From Bacteroidota bacterium (GTDB lineage: Bacteria > Bacteroidota > Bacteroidia > Chitinophagales > BACL12), in assembly GCA_029571985.1 (NCBI GenBank), contig JAKQVC010000014.1, positions 1 to 61,126 of the forward strand: DNA of 61,126 nt. The letters are read 5' to 3'. Shown here piece by piece: positions 43,854 through 53,400 of the stretch (positions within the stretch are counted from its first letter, which is position 1; every line of letters starts with the position of its first letter). Position numbers and translations under genes: made by a program. A model generated the notes under the pieces. That model searched no databases. It saw only the letters and a list, made by a program, of their open reading frames with translations, and was not told where the DNA came from.

Positions 43854-44059
43854 GGTATTTCAACTTTAATTTGTTACATGACACATGCACATTATGTATC
43901 AGCCCCAAAATTAAAGTTGTTTCTCCATGAGTTGTTTGTAGCCAGCAAACACAAACTTACCCGGTGATGATGCAACTGCCAGAAACTGCATCCAATATAT
44001 CCGGTTTAATACGCGACCACATTCATGATGAAGCCGGTAACATCAGGCCGACAAAGGCT

Positions 44060-44401
44060 TCAATCGTGATCTGTCGACTTACAGCATGGATCCAGTTTGT
44101 CGTAGGCTTCTTTTACTGGCGGCAGGGTGTCTGCGCTATAACCACTTGCCGTAATGGCCAGACGAATTGCTTCCGGATTCGTTTTTTCGGCATCATACTT
44201 TACAGAAACGATACTTGTTTCCAGATCAAGATCTGCAAGTTTAACACCTTCAATTTCGGTGACCGCTTTTTCGATAATTGCTTTACAGGATCCACAAACA
44301 GCGGAAGTTTGAATTTCAACATAAGCCTTACCTGTATTTTGAGCTTGCGCAGTAACTATCAATGCGCATAAAAGGCCGAAAACGAAAATTAACTTTTTCA
44401 T
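44060..44401 (-). CDS. periplasmic HMA (MerP-like) metal-binding protein
   Basis: A 113-aa exported protein. The signal peptide ends near TAQAQ (residue 21). The heavy-metal-associated domain follows with CGSC (C-x-x-C, about 36-39) in TSAVCGSCKAIIEKAV, the ligand pair for Cu(I) or Hg(II)/Zn(II). A C-terminal CCKSTDHD may add ligands. It starts 27 bases after the stop of the TonB receptor gene, with its own TACATTTG box 5 bases before the ATG. With the MbnP-like gene nearby, copper shuttling is the likeliest role, but the metal is inferred. Confidence 0.85.
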   Translation of the reverse strand: MKKLIFVFGLLCALIVTAQAQNTGKAYVEIQTSAVCGSCKAIIEKAVTEIEGVKLADLDLETSIVSVKYDAEKTNPEAIRLAITASGYSADTLPPVKEAYDKLDPCCKSTDHD

Positions 44402-44406
44402 AATTA

Positions 44407-44414
44407 CAAATGTA
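44407..44414 (-). promoter_or_regulatory. -7 promoter box of the HMA gene
   Basis: TACATTTG on the minus strand, ending 5 bases before the ATG at 44401. Confidence 0.6.
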
Positions 44415-44428
44415 CTATTTTATTCAAT

Positions 44429-46654
44429 TTAATTATGCAATGTATATCTTGCTCCAATATAAAATAATCTGGGCATCAATGGCGCGTAAATTACGCCCGC
44501 ATCAAAATCATCCCCAAATGGTTCGTCGGCAGCGATAATAGGATTGTGCTGGGTGTAGTTCGTGATATTTTCTGAGCCCAGGTAAACCTCCAGGTCATCA
44601 AATTTTTTTGTGACTTGCGCAAGCATGAGTAAGTATGGTGCAGATGTGCTACCCAGGTCATGGGCGGCATGATTGCCACTTAAATCAGGCAACCTGCTGC
44701 TGCCATAAAATTGCGTTGTATAATCGAAACTCAATCCAACGCGTTTCCAATTATACGCTAAATTGACGAGCCCCCTGTGTGTAAAGGTAAGCGGCACAGT
44801 GCGCAATGCATCTCCGTAGGTGCTTTTACTATCTACATATTTGTAAGCTACACGCACATCAAATCGTTTAATTGGATTATATTCAATTTCCGCCTGTATA
44901 ACCTGCGTAAATGCCTGACCTTGTAAGTTATAAATCTCAACCGAATTCGCAGAAGCATCTAAGTCGACAACTGTTTGCTGCACAAAATCCGTACGATACA
45001 GATCTACAGTAAAAGTGCCTTCGCGTTTATTGATTGTAAATTTATGTATGAGTGATAATCCATAATTCCAACCCTCTTCAATATCCAATTCTTCTGCAAT
45101 TACTATTTCGCGATTACTCGCCAGCCAGGAAGTGTTTTCGGCAAATACATTTGCGGCATGATAGCCTTTTCCAACTGAAGCCCGCACCGTAAGGCTTTTC
45201 GACGGGTTGTATTTAAGGTGTAATCGCGGCGTTAGCAGAGTGCCATACAGGTTATGCGCATCAACCCGCAATCCGGCCAATAAACTAAATTGCTCTTTAA
45301 ATGCATAGTGATATTCAGCAAACACGCCGGGAACTTGTTCAACCCGTACGAGCTGCATCGAATCAAACCGTTCTGTAAAATCATTATAAATAAAGTTCAA
45401 CCCTGTTTTAATGGTATGATTCGTATTGCCAATATAGGTCACAAATATGGCATCTGCTTTTGCATACGTTTCAGCGCCTGTATAACTGCGCAATCCATAA
45501 AATCCATTTTGTTCGTGCCTGGTAAATTGAGCAATTGTGCCTATTGACGTGCCAGGTCTTTTAAATATGAAGCCATTTTTGGCGTGAAGTTCAAGTCTTT
45601 TAATCTGCATGCCAATGCCATAACCATTTTCGGTAGTTAAAGGCATTTCAGGATTAAAATTTACCTGACCACCTGTAATATCTGAACTTGTATATTTGAT
45701 GCCATACTGACCCTCATGTTTTTTTCCGGAAAAATAATTCCAGTTATTCATGAACGTTAGCGTATTGTTTTTAGGCATGTCAATAAAACCATCCGCGTTA
45801 TGGTCAACATTTTGCTGCATGGTGGATCCATGCGCATAAACAGCTGTGCTCCATTTTAAATTAAAAGGATGTTTATACACGGCGTTACCTTCAAAACGAC
45901 CAAAATGCGAAGCATATACATTCAGAATACCCGATTCTTCATCCGCGTCATACGGTCGTAAATAACTCACATTAATGGCACCGGTTATTCCTTCATAACC
46001 ATTCACCACTGAGCCCGGACCTTTTGTAATTTGAATACTTTCAATCCATGTGCCGGGTATAAAATTCAAACCATACGAAGATGCGAGGCCTCTTACATTA
46101 GGCATGTTCTCTGTCATTATTTGGGCATACACGCCATCTAATCCCAGTAGTTTAATTGTTTTCGCACCGGTAACCGCATCACCAAATTCAGCATCTACGG
46201 TATTATTCGTTTCGAAGCTCTCGCTCAGGTTACAGCACGCTGCTTTGAGCAGTTCTTTTTTAGTAAGCGTTTCAGAGCCAATTGGATCAACCGTATTAAT
46301 TGTGCGGCCGGATTGATTGCCCTCCACTACAACCGCGGTTAAAATCGTAGTTGGCTCCAACACAAAATGTATATGTGCAATCTCCTGAATATTTATAGTA
46401 TCATTTAAATAGCCAACATAAGTTGCAACCAATAGATACTGTTCTGACGATGGCTGATCAATGCTAAATTGTCCATTTTCGTCAGTTTGCGTTATAATTG
46501 TTGAGCCAGCCCAATATACATTTGCTCCGGGCAGTGGCTGTGGTTCATCTTTTTCTGCACCACCCATTACTTCTCCATGTACAGATTGAGCAACAGCTAT
46601 AGCGGGCGCACATGATATGAAAAAAATAAAACGGAATATATTTCTTGTAAACAT
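44429..46654 (-). CDS. TonB-dependent outer-membrane receptor
   Basis: A 741-aa receptor. The signal peptide (FIFFISCAPAIAVAQ) is followed by a carboxypeptidase-regulatory-like domain (SVHGEVMGG, residues ~24-110). The plug comes next (TAVVVEGNQSGRTI; VDPIGSETLTKKELLKAACC; GVYAQIMTENMPNVRG; GPGSVVNGYEGITGAINV). A 22-strand barrel ends in LFYIGARYTLHN. The plug has a CC pair, and the whole resembles the outer-membrane cobalamin/siderophore receptors that accompany HYC_CC_PP and HMA genes in Bacteroidota. Copper or a copper complex is the favoured substrate by neighbourhood. Confidence 0.9.
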   Translation of the reverse strand: MFTRNIFRFIFFISCAPAIAVAQSVHGEVMGGAEKDEPQPLPGANVYWAGSTIITQTDENGQFSIDQPSSEQYLLVATYVGYLNDTINIQEIAHIHFVLEPTTILTAVVVEGNQSGRTINTVDPIGSETLTKKELLKAACCNLSESFETNNTVDAEFGDAVTGAKTIKLLGLDGVYAQIMTENMPNVRGLASSYGLNFIPGTWIESIQITKGPGSVVNGYEGITGAINVSYLRPYDADEESGILNVYASHFGRFEGNAVYKHPFNLKWSTAVYAHGSTMQQNVDHNADGFIDMPKNNTLTFMNNWNYFSGKKHEGQYGIKYTSSDITGGQVNFNPEMPLTTENGYGIGMQIKRLELHAKNGFIFKRPGTSIGTIAQFTRHEQNGFYGLRSYTGAETYAKADAIFVTYIGNTNHTIKTGLNFIYNDFTERFDSMQLVRVEQVPGVFAEYHYAFKEQFSLLAGLRVDAHNLYGTLLTPRLHLKYNPSKSLTVRASVGKGYHAANVFAENTSWLASNREIVIAEELDIEEGWNYGLSLIHKFTINKREGTFTVDLYRTDFVQQTVVDLDASANSVEIYNLQGQAFTQVIQAEIEYNPIKRFDVRVAYKYVDSKSTYGDALRTVPLTFTHRGLVNLAYNWKRVGLSFDYTTQFYGSSRLPDLSGNHAAHDLGSTSAPYLLMLAQVTKKFDDLEVYLGSENITNYTQHNPIIAADEPFGDDFDAGVIYAPLMPRLFYIGARYTLHN

Positions 46655-46727
46655 AGTTTGTATTTGTATGAAATGAAAACGAGCCTATCGCATAACACAT
46701 GCGCAGGCATTTGTTGTTTACTTTTCA

Positions 46728-47129
46728 TCAAATACGAAACACAGAAACAAGTGCAAGAAACTCGCCGGTATGCAGCGGAGGTGGATGCGCGGTAGTCTGC
46801 CAACTAACCACCTGTTCGCTTAGTTTGGCTAAAACAAGCGGCAACGGCAAATTATCAACCGGCAGTGACATAAATTGTGCCTGTTGCTGAGCCAGCGCTG
46901 TATAGTCAAACTTAACAAAACTCACTTGTTCAGTGCAACAAGATTGTTCAATGCACCTGTCAGCATCCGGTTTACTTTCGCCGCAGCAATCGTCCATCTC
47001 AATAGACGAAGTCGACTCATTTGAACAAGCCATCAGGCAAATGTGTTGCATAAGGGTAAAGCCCGAAGTAACACCGATAAGTAATATCAACATTAAGGAC
47101 ACCCCAATCAACCTGAATTGGCTTTTCAT
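46728..47129 (-). CDS. HYC_CC_PP family protein
   Basis: A 133-aa exported protein that fits the HYC_CC_PP family by its motif order: HIC (in MQHICLMACS, about residue 29), paired cysteines DDCCGE and SCCTE (about 48-68), and PPP in AHPPPLHTG near the C-terminus. The N-terminal hydrophobic segment is a signal peptide or anchor. The Cys/His content suggests metal binding. The family function is unknown. It is followed at 73 bases by the TonB receptor, on the same strand, and its start faces the MbnP operon across a 131-base divergent spacer. TAGATTTG ends 4 bases before the ATG. Confidence 0.8.
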   Translation of the reverse strand: MKSQFRLIGVSLMLILLIGVTSGFTLMQHICLMACSNESTSSIEMDDCCGESKPDADRCIEQSCCTEQVSFVKFDYTALAQQQAQFMSLPVDNLPLPLVLAKLSEQVVSWQTTAHPPPLHTGEFLALVSVFRI

Positions 47130-47133
47130 ACAG

Positions 47134-47141
47134 CAAATCTA
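47134..47141 (-). promoter_or_regulatory. -7 promoter box of the HYC_CC_PP operon
   Basis: TAGATTTG on the minus strand, ending 4 bases before the ATG at 47129. Confidence 0.6.
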
Positions 47142-47217
47142 TCAAAAATTACGCCAAAATGACGATTTCCTAAACAAAAAGCATGTTTATTAACGCACAA
47201 TCAAGCCTTAAAAGCGT

Positions 47218-47225
47218 TAATTTTG
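47218..47225 (+). promoter_or_regulatory. -7 promoter box of the MbnP operon
   Basis: TAATTTTG lies 35 bases before the mbnP-like ATG. It is one of the few genes here with a real leader. Confidence 0.5.
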
Positions 47226-47260
47226 AAGTGGTTTAATTCATCAAGTCAGATTAATAATAT

Positions 47261-48049
47261 ATGCAAGTAAAATTTCTCCTCCCCGCAGCTGCCCTGTTCG
47301 TGTTAGCTGCTTGTAACAAGCCGGAAGGCTGTATGGATCCATTAGCCACCAATTATGACCCTGATGCCGAAGTAGACAAAGGGTGTTTATACGAGGAAAA
47401 TTATGCTATGGAAATGCATTTTCATAGTTCCTTAAACGGTGGTGAATTAGTTGAAGAGCAGCAATATACCATCAATGGTGTTGCTACCAATATTAATCTA
47501 TTACAGTTTTATGTAAGTGGCATTTCCCTCATATCAGCAGCTGGAGACACAGTAACATCTGACACCTATCTGTTAGTTAAGCCGGAAACTGAAGAATATA
47601 GCATTGGAGATTTTCCAGCCGGTGATTATACAAAACTGATTTTTCATGTAGGTGTTGACAGCGCTACTAATCATGCGGATCCATCACAATACAATCTTGG
47701 CGACCCACTGGGTGCACAAACACCAAGTATGCATTGGGGATGGAGTTTCGGATACATTTTCCTTCGATTGGATGGCGAAGTAGATTCCGATGCGGATGGC
47801 ACCCCCGATCCTGCGGGCGTTTTTGAAATGCATGTTGGAGATGATCATTATTTAGCTGACATCGAATTAGATTATGCAATTACAATTGGCGATGGTCAGG
47901 AAAATATTGTGCATTTAGATGCAGATTGGGATACCTTTTTTACCGGTGTAGATATGGTGAATGATAATACTGTACACGGCACTGATAATTTGAGTCTCGC
48001 TGCGCTATTGTATGAAAATATTTCCGGTGTGTTTTCTGCGGAAGAATAA
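47261..48049 (+). CDS. MbnP-like copper-binding lipoprotein
   Basis: A 262-aa protein with lipobox VLAAC (Cys ~19). A short calcium-like or repeat segment (CMDPLATNYDPDAEVDKGC) links to an MbnP domain from about residue 48 (AMEMHFHSSLNGGELVEE). The central block MHWGWSFGYIF (M157 H158 W159 G160 W161) matches the conserved MbnP site. In MbnP a tryptophan is oxidised to kynurenine by the dihaem enzyme MbnH, creating a high-affinity copper site. FEMHVGDDHYLADIEL supplies further His. Two dihaem peroxidase genes follow on the same strand (33 and 41 bases away), supporting this reading. No methanobactin genes are seen. Confidence 0.85.
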   Translation: MQVKFLLPAAALFVLAACNKPEGCMDPLATNYDPDAEVDKGCLYEENYAMEMHFHSSLNGGELVEEQQYTINGVATNINLLQFYVSGISLISAAGDTVTSDTYLLVKPETEEYSIGDFPAGDYTKLIFHVGVDSATNHADPSQYNLGDPLGAQTPSMHWGWSFGYIFLRLDGEVDSDADGTPDPAGVFEMHVGDDHYLADIELDYAITIGDGQENIVHLDADWDTFFTGVDMVNDNTVHGTDNLSLAALLYENISGVFSAEE

Positions 48050-48082
48050 TATAAGAGTAACGCACTGCATTAAACAGTGCCT

Positions 48083-49111
48083 ATGCAACTGAAATCATTT
48101 TTAATTTGTACCGGACTCACCGGGTTAATCGTTTTGCAAGCTTGCGAAACGGATGTTGCTATAATTGAGCCGAATGAATATCTGTTACAAATTCCTGCGG
48201 GCTTTACTTATCCGGAAATTCCGGAAGACAATCCTTTGAGCGCAGACAAAATAGCGCTCGGTAGAAAGTTATTTTATGATCCGGCTTTATCGGTTGACTC
48301 TACTATTTCGTGCGCCAGTTGCCATAAGATTGAAAACGCATTTGCCGATCATATTGCAATAAGTAAGGGGGTTGAGGGCCGACTGGGTTTCAGAAATGCG
48401 CCAACGCTTGCCAATATTGCCTGGGTGCCGGTGATGACCATGGATGGTGGAAATCCAACACTGGAAACACAACCCTATATACCCATTGAAACGCATGAAG
48501 AAATGGGGTTTAATATGGTGCTGTTATCAGAGCGACTGCAGGCTGACCCGGAATATACAATGGCCTTTCAGGATGTATTTAACCGGATGCCTGATCCTTT
48601 CGGAATTACGCGTGCATTAGCCGCTTTTGAACGTACTATTATCAGTGGTAATGCGCGCTATGATCAATACATGTATCAGGGAAATGTGGAAGCACTCACC
48701 GAAGCAGAAATTCGGGGAATGGATATTTTTTTCAGTACTGAAGTCGGATGCGTAAATTGCCATAGCGGATTTATGTTTACCAATAGCGCTTTTGAAAACA
48801 ATGGTTTTTTTGCAGATTATAGCACAGATAGTGGCCGCGCACGGATTACTACGCTTAGCACAGATGTTGGAAAATTTAAAGTACCCACATTGCGGAATAT
48901 CGGTGTAACTGCACCCTATATGCACAATGGAAGTGTAGCCACCTTGCAGGAAATTATTCAGCAATATGCGGCGGGCGGTTCAGGTCATGAAAATCAAAGC
49001 GCATTCATTCAACCCTTTCTGTTAACAGAAAGCCAACAAAATGACTTGATTGCCTTTTTACTTAGTTTAACCGATGAACAATTCCTCACAAACACAAATT
49101 TAGTCGAGTAG
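48083..49111 (+). CDS. MbnH/cytochrome c peroxidase-like dihaem lipoprotein 1
   Basis: A 342-aa exported protein with lipobox VLQAC. Two c-type haem sites are visible: CASCH (77-81) and CVNCH (223-227). The CCP/MauG landmarks LGRKLFYDPALS, NAPTLANIAWV, and KVPTLRNIGVTAPYMHNGS are present. Members reduce peroxide or, in the MbnH/MauG branch, use peroxide to modify a partner protein. Directly following the MbnP-like gene, it is the best MbnH candidate. The ATG at 48083 starts the lipoprotein signal; a GTG two codons earlier is also in frame. Confidence 0.88.
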   Translation: MQLKSFLICTGLTGLIVLQACETDVAIIEPNEYLLQIPAGFTYPEIPEDNPLSADKIALGRKLFYDPALSVDSTISCASCHKIENAFADHIAISKGVEGRLGFRNAPTLANIAWVPVMTMDGGNPTLETQPYIPIETHEEMGFNMVLLSERLQADPEYTMAFQDVFNRMPDPFGITRALAAFERTIISGNARYDQYMYQGNVEALTEAEIRGMDIFFSTEVGCVNCHSGFMFTNSAFENNGFFADYSTDSGRARITTLSTDVGKFKVPTLRNIGVTAPYMHNGSVATLQEIIQQYAAGGSGHENQSAFIQPFLLTESQQNDLIAFLLSLTDEQFLTNTNLVE

Positions 49112-49140
49112 TCTACTACTATGTATAACCTATTTAGCAG

Positions 49141-49148
49141 TACATTTG
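49141..49148 (+). promoter_or_regulatory. -7 promoter box of the second peroxidase
   Basis: TACATTTG ends 4 bases before the ATG at 49153, so this gene can be expressed apart from the MbnP operon. Confidence 0.6.
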
Positions 49149-49152
49149 TATT

Positions 49153-50265
49153 ATGAAGCGGATAAGTATCAAACGTTTTGTTCCCTATATTTCGCTGATG
49201 TCACTCTTTATTTTGCTGACCAGATGTGAAATGGATCCTGCGATTGAAGAGGTGACCGAGGGCCCGGTTTACGACCCAACGCCTTATGTTGCTCCGCATA
49301 CAATGGGGATTCCTCCGCTTCCCGTTTTTGCTAATAATCCATTAACGGCGAAGGGTGTTGAATTAGGTCGTCACTTATTTTATGATCCGATATTATCGGC
49401 CGACAGCACATTAAGCTGTGCGGGTTGCCACAGTGTGAATCATGCTTTTTCAGACACTGTTGCCTTTAGTATCGGAATCGATGGATTACCGGGCAAGCGC
49501 AATGCCATGCCATTATTTAATTTAGGCTATTCGCCATTTGACAATGGATTCTTTTGGGATGGGAGAGCGATAACCATAGAAGAGCAGGCACTAATGCCGA
49601 TTCAAGACCCATTGGAGATGCATGAAATATTGCCGAATGTATTGATTAAGCTGAACCGAAGCGCATATTATCCAGATATGTTTTATGTGGCTTTTGGTGA
49701 AGAAGCGATTACCACCGAACAGGTTGCTAATGCGTTGGCGCAATTCCTGAAAAGTATTACAACCGGTGGTTCAGAATTTGATCGTGCTATGGCCGGTGAA
49801 ATATTTCTGAATGATACAGCCACTTACGGATTCACCTTATTCAACGATTTGGAAGGTGGCGACTGTTTTCATTGTCACGGTGTTAATGCGGGATTATTTA
49901 CTGATTATACCTATAGAAATAACGGCATCGACACAGCCGTATATTATACCGATTTTGCCGATCCCGGTTTAGGTGCTATTACCGGAGACACCGCGGATTA
50001 CGGAAAATTTAAAGTGCCTTCTTTGCGCAATATCGAATTAACTGCTCCATATATGCATGACGGCAGATTTCAAACACTGGAAGAGGTCTTAGACTTTTAT
50101 TCAACCGGCGTGCATAACACAGCATTTACCGACAACCTGATGCAGTTTAAATTCCAAAATGGCGTGCAATTAACAGAAGATGAGAAAAAAGCAATTATCC
50201 GGTTTTTAAAGTCGTTAACGGACCCCGCATTTAAAGACAATCCAGCCTACCAGAATCCGTGGTGA
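49153..50265 (+). CDS. MbnH/cytochrome c peroxidase-like dihaem lipoprotein 2
   Basis: A 370-aa exported dihaem protein, paralogous to the preceding gene. A Cys follows the signal segment in LLTRCEMDPA, a probable lipobox. Haem sites are CAGCH (89-93) and CFHCH (238-242). LGRHLFYDPILS, FFWDGRAITIEEQA and KVPSLRNIELTAPYMHDGR match the CCP/MauG family. FFWDGRA, standard in many MauG-like proteins, is absent from the first copy, so the two may have different partners. The gene has its own promoter box. Confidence 0.88.
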   Translation: MKRISIKRFVPYISLMSLFILLTRCEMDPAIEEVTEGPVYDPTPYVAPHTMGIPPLPVFANNPLTAKGVELGRHLFYDPILSADSTLSCAGCHSVNHAFSDTVAFSIGIDGLPGKRNAMPLFNLGYSPFDNGFFWDGRAITIEEQALMPIQDPLEMHEILPNVLIKLNRSAYYPDMFYVAFGEEAITTEQVANALAQFLKSITTGGSEFDRAMAGEIFLNDTATYGFTLFNDLEGGDCFHCHGVNAGLFTDYTYRNNGIDTAVYYTDFADPGLGAITGDTADYGKFKVPSLRNIELTAPYMHDGRFQTLEEVLDFYSTGVHNTAFTDNLMQFKFQNGVQLTEDEKKAIIRFLKSLTDPAFKDNPAYQNPW

Positions 50266-50325
50266 TTTCTGCGTGATTATATGTATTTTTTGAGTTTCAT
50301 TTATTTGCGCTTGTAAAATAAGCAA

Positions 50326-50375
50326 CGCCGTACTCATTGCACAGATATATGATTTCTATTGCAATGAGTACGGCG
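50326..50375. repeat. long perfect hairpin between convergent genes
   Basis: CGCCGTACTCATTGCA (50326-50341) pairs perfectly with TGCAATGAGTACGGCG (50360-50375), 16 bp with an 18-base loop. There is no poly-T, so it is not a standard intrinsic terminator, though it sits between convergent stops and may still end or protect both transcripts. Confidence 0.7.
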
Positions 50376-50405
50376 CTAATATGCAAGGCCGCTAAGGACT
50401 TTGAC

Positions 50406-53400
50406 TTATTTTACTTTAAGCACCTGAGCACCTGCCATTGTATTGAAAGCAGAAACATCCTGTTGCACAATTTGTTGGAGTGCATTTAACTGCACCTGAA
50501 TGCGTGCAGATAAATCATCAAATTTGGTATACATACTTTTTGTTGGGGCGGCATCTGCAAATTGTAAAAACCAATTCAGGCCCGCGAGTTTTTCTTCCAG
50601 CATAATCGGAAATTTCAAATTGTCTTCATACGCAATTATCAATGGATTGTGCAATTGCGTTTCAACTGCGTACAAGGCTTCAACAATGGCATGTCCTTTT
50701 TCCACAAGCTGCTTATCGGCAGTTGGTGTTTTGCTGAGGTAGTTATTCATTTGTTCTGTCAAATCATGTATTTGATTATTTGCGGTAACAATCTCATCGA
50801 GTTTGCTGCATATGCGTGCATTTAAATCGAATTGCGCCTGCAAATCCTGTTGAGTGCTTGGATTGCGAGGATCCTTTTTAATCACAAAAGGAACTTTTGC
50901 AACGAGGCTGTCGCCAACAGAAACACTTACGAAATAATTACCAGGTACGGCAAGAGGACCAGAAAGAGATGCATCAAATGTTGCACTGGTGTCGCCCAAC
51001 ACATCCGGATACCGCATATCCCACACAAACTGATGCATGCCGGGTTGCTGATTCAGTGTACCGGATTCATGTTTTTTAGGATTTGGATAAAAGTCTTCTT
51101 TTTGATCAACCGGATTACGATGCACATCGTATAGGCTGCTATAGGCTATAATTGAATCTCCTTTTTCTGTATAAAATGCGATACGCAATTCATCAGCAGG
51201 CGTTTGTTTTAAATAGTAGCGCACCTTAACACCAACCGGTTCGTTTTCACCATCCTGATCGCCGGGTTCTTCAGAATTATAGGAAGGACCAGGTGTGCGC
51301 CAGCCTTCATGAACAGGATACACATATACATCCTTTTGTGCAATAGATTTCCATTGTGCAGCCAAATCATAAACAGGCGTGATGTCATCCATTATCCAAA
51401 AACTACGGCCATGAGTAGCCAGTACTATATCGCGTTCTCCTTTATGGATTTGAATATCAACAACAGGTGTAACAGGCAAATTTAATTGCAGAGGTTGCCA
51501 GCTTGCACCATCATTAATACTAAACCAAACACCTGTTTCCAAACCGGCAAATAAAACGCCTTTCACATTTGGGTCATTACGGACACATCGGTTATATACG
51601 TTCGATGGCAGGCCGTTCGTAATTTTTGTCCAGGTTTTACCATAGTCGGTGGTTTTATAAATATAAGGCTGCATATCATCCAGCTTATATCTTGTGCCAC
51701 TGAGATAGCATGTGCCGGCATCGAAATGCGATGGTTCAACATAGCTAATCATGGTCCATTCAGGTAAGTTAGCCGGTGTTACATTCGTCCAGTTTTTTCC
51801 ATTGTCTGTTGATACAAACACATAGCCATCATCACTCCCTGTCCAGATTACACCTTTTTGAACCGGTGACTCCTGTATGCTGAAAATGGTAGCATAATTT
51901 TCAACACCGGTATTATCCAATGTAACCGGCCCACCACTTTCCTTCAATGTATTAGGGTCGTTTCTGGTTAAATCCGGCGAAATTGTTTCCCAGCTCACAC
52001 CCCCATCAAAACTTCTATGCACATAATTACTGGTGGCATATAAACAGGATGGATCATGTGGTGAAAAAATTATTGGAAAAGTCCAATTAAATCGCATTAA
52101 TGCTGAGTTTGCTCCGGCGCCATAATGTTGTTCCGGGTTTACCGAAATAGCGCGATACATTTCAGAGTGTTCATTATATGAAGTAAAGATGCCATCATAT
52201 TCACCACCGTATGTTATCGCCGCATTTTTGGGATCAGGTACAATAAATCCGGCTTCGCCACCGGCAACCCATCTAAAATCAGATTCGGTGATTGCCCCTT
52301 CGGCAGAGCGCGATTTAATTTTCACACTACTATTATCCTGCTGTCCGCCATATACATGATATGGAAAATCATTGTCGAGGTTTACATGATAAAACTGGGC
52401 TGTAGGTAAATCAATATCGCTCCAGGTATGGCCATCATTAAAGGTAATTCCGGGACCACCATCAGAGCCTATGATATAATTATCCGGATTGTTGGGGTTA
52501 ATCCACATCACATGATTATCCCAAAGGGTATTATCTTCCCTTTCAAATGTATAACCACCATCAGCACTTCGCCAATAATCGACACTCAGAATATATAATT
52601 CGCGTTCGTTTTTTGGATCAACATAAATATTGCTGAAATACCAGGGCCGTTGTATTAAATCATTCTCTTTTGTCAATAACTCCCATGTATCACCTCCATC
52701 TGTTGATGCATAAATACCGGCATTATCTTTATTTTCTACTACCGCCCATAAATTGTTACTGTTTACCGATGAAATGGTAACTATAATTTTCCCCATTAAT
52801 CCTTTTGGCATTCCGGGGTTAGTTGACAGGCATTTCCATGTTACACCACCATCCATGCTCTTGTATAATCCATTTCCGGTTCCACCTCCGCTGCTTAAGG
52901 AATAAGGTGTGCGATAGGCCTTCCACATGCTGGCATATACAATGTTCGGATTATTTGGGTCGAGTTTAACATCCACACAACCACTTGTATCATTTTCAGG
53001 AGATAAAATTTGTTGCCAGGTTAGGCCGCCATCTATTGATTTATACAAACCACGTTCCTTGTTAGGGCCCCAGATATGTCCCTGGGCGGCAACGTAAACT
53101 ATATTTTCATTGCTGGGATGAATAGCAATTGAGCCGATGGCATATGTGTTTTGTAAACCTATATGCTTCCAGCTTTTTCCGCCATCAATGCTTTTATACA
53201 TGCCATCACCAAAGGAAATATTTCCGCGCATTTCAACCTCACCCATACCTACATAGACCACATTTGAATTCGTTCGTGCCACTTCCACAGCTCCAACGCT
53301 CGCCGACCCGAAAGTAGAATCGCTTACACAGTGCCAGGAATTTCCGCCATCTGTTGTTTTCCATAATCCACCGCCTGCTGCGCCTGCAAAATAGATGTTT

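Noticed and set aside
43964-44371. 135-codon plus-strand open frame over the HMA gene
   Set aside because: It is antisense to a well-supported HMA gene with signal peptide, CxxC and promoter box.
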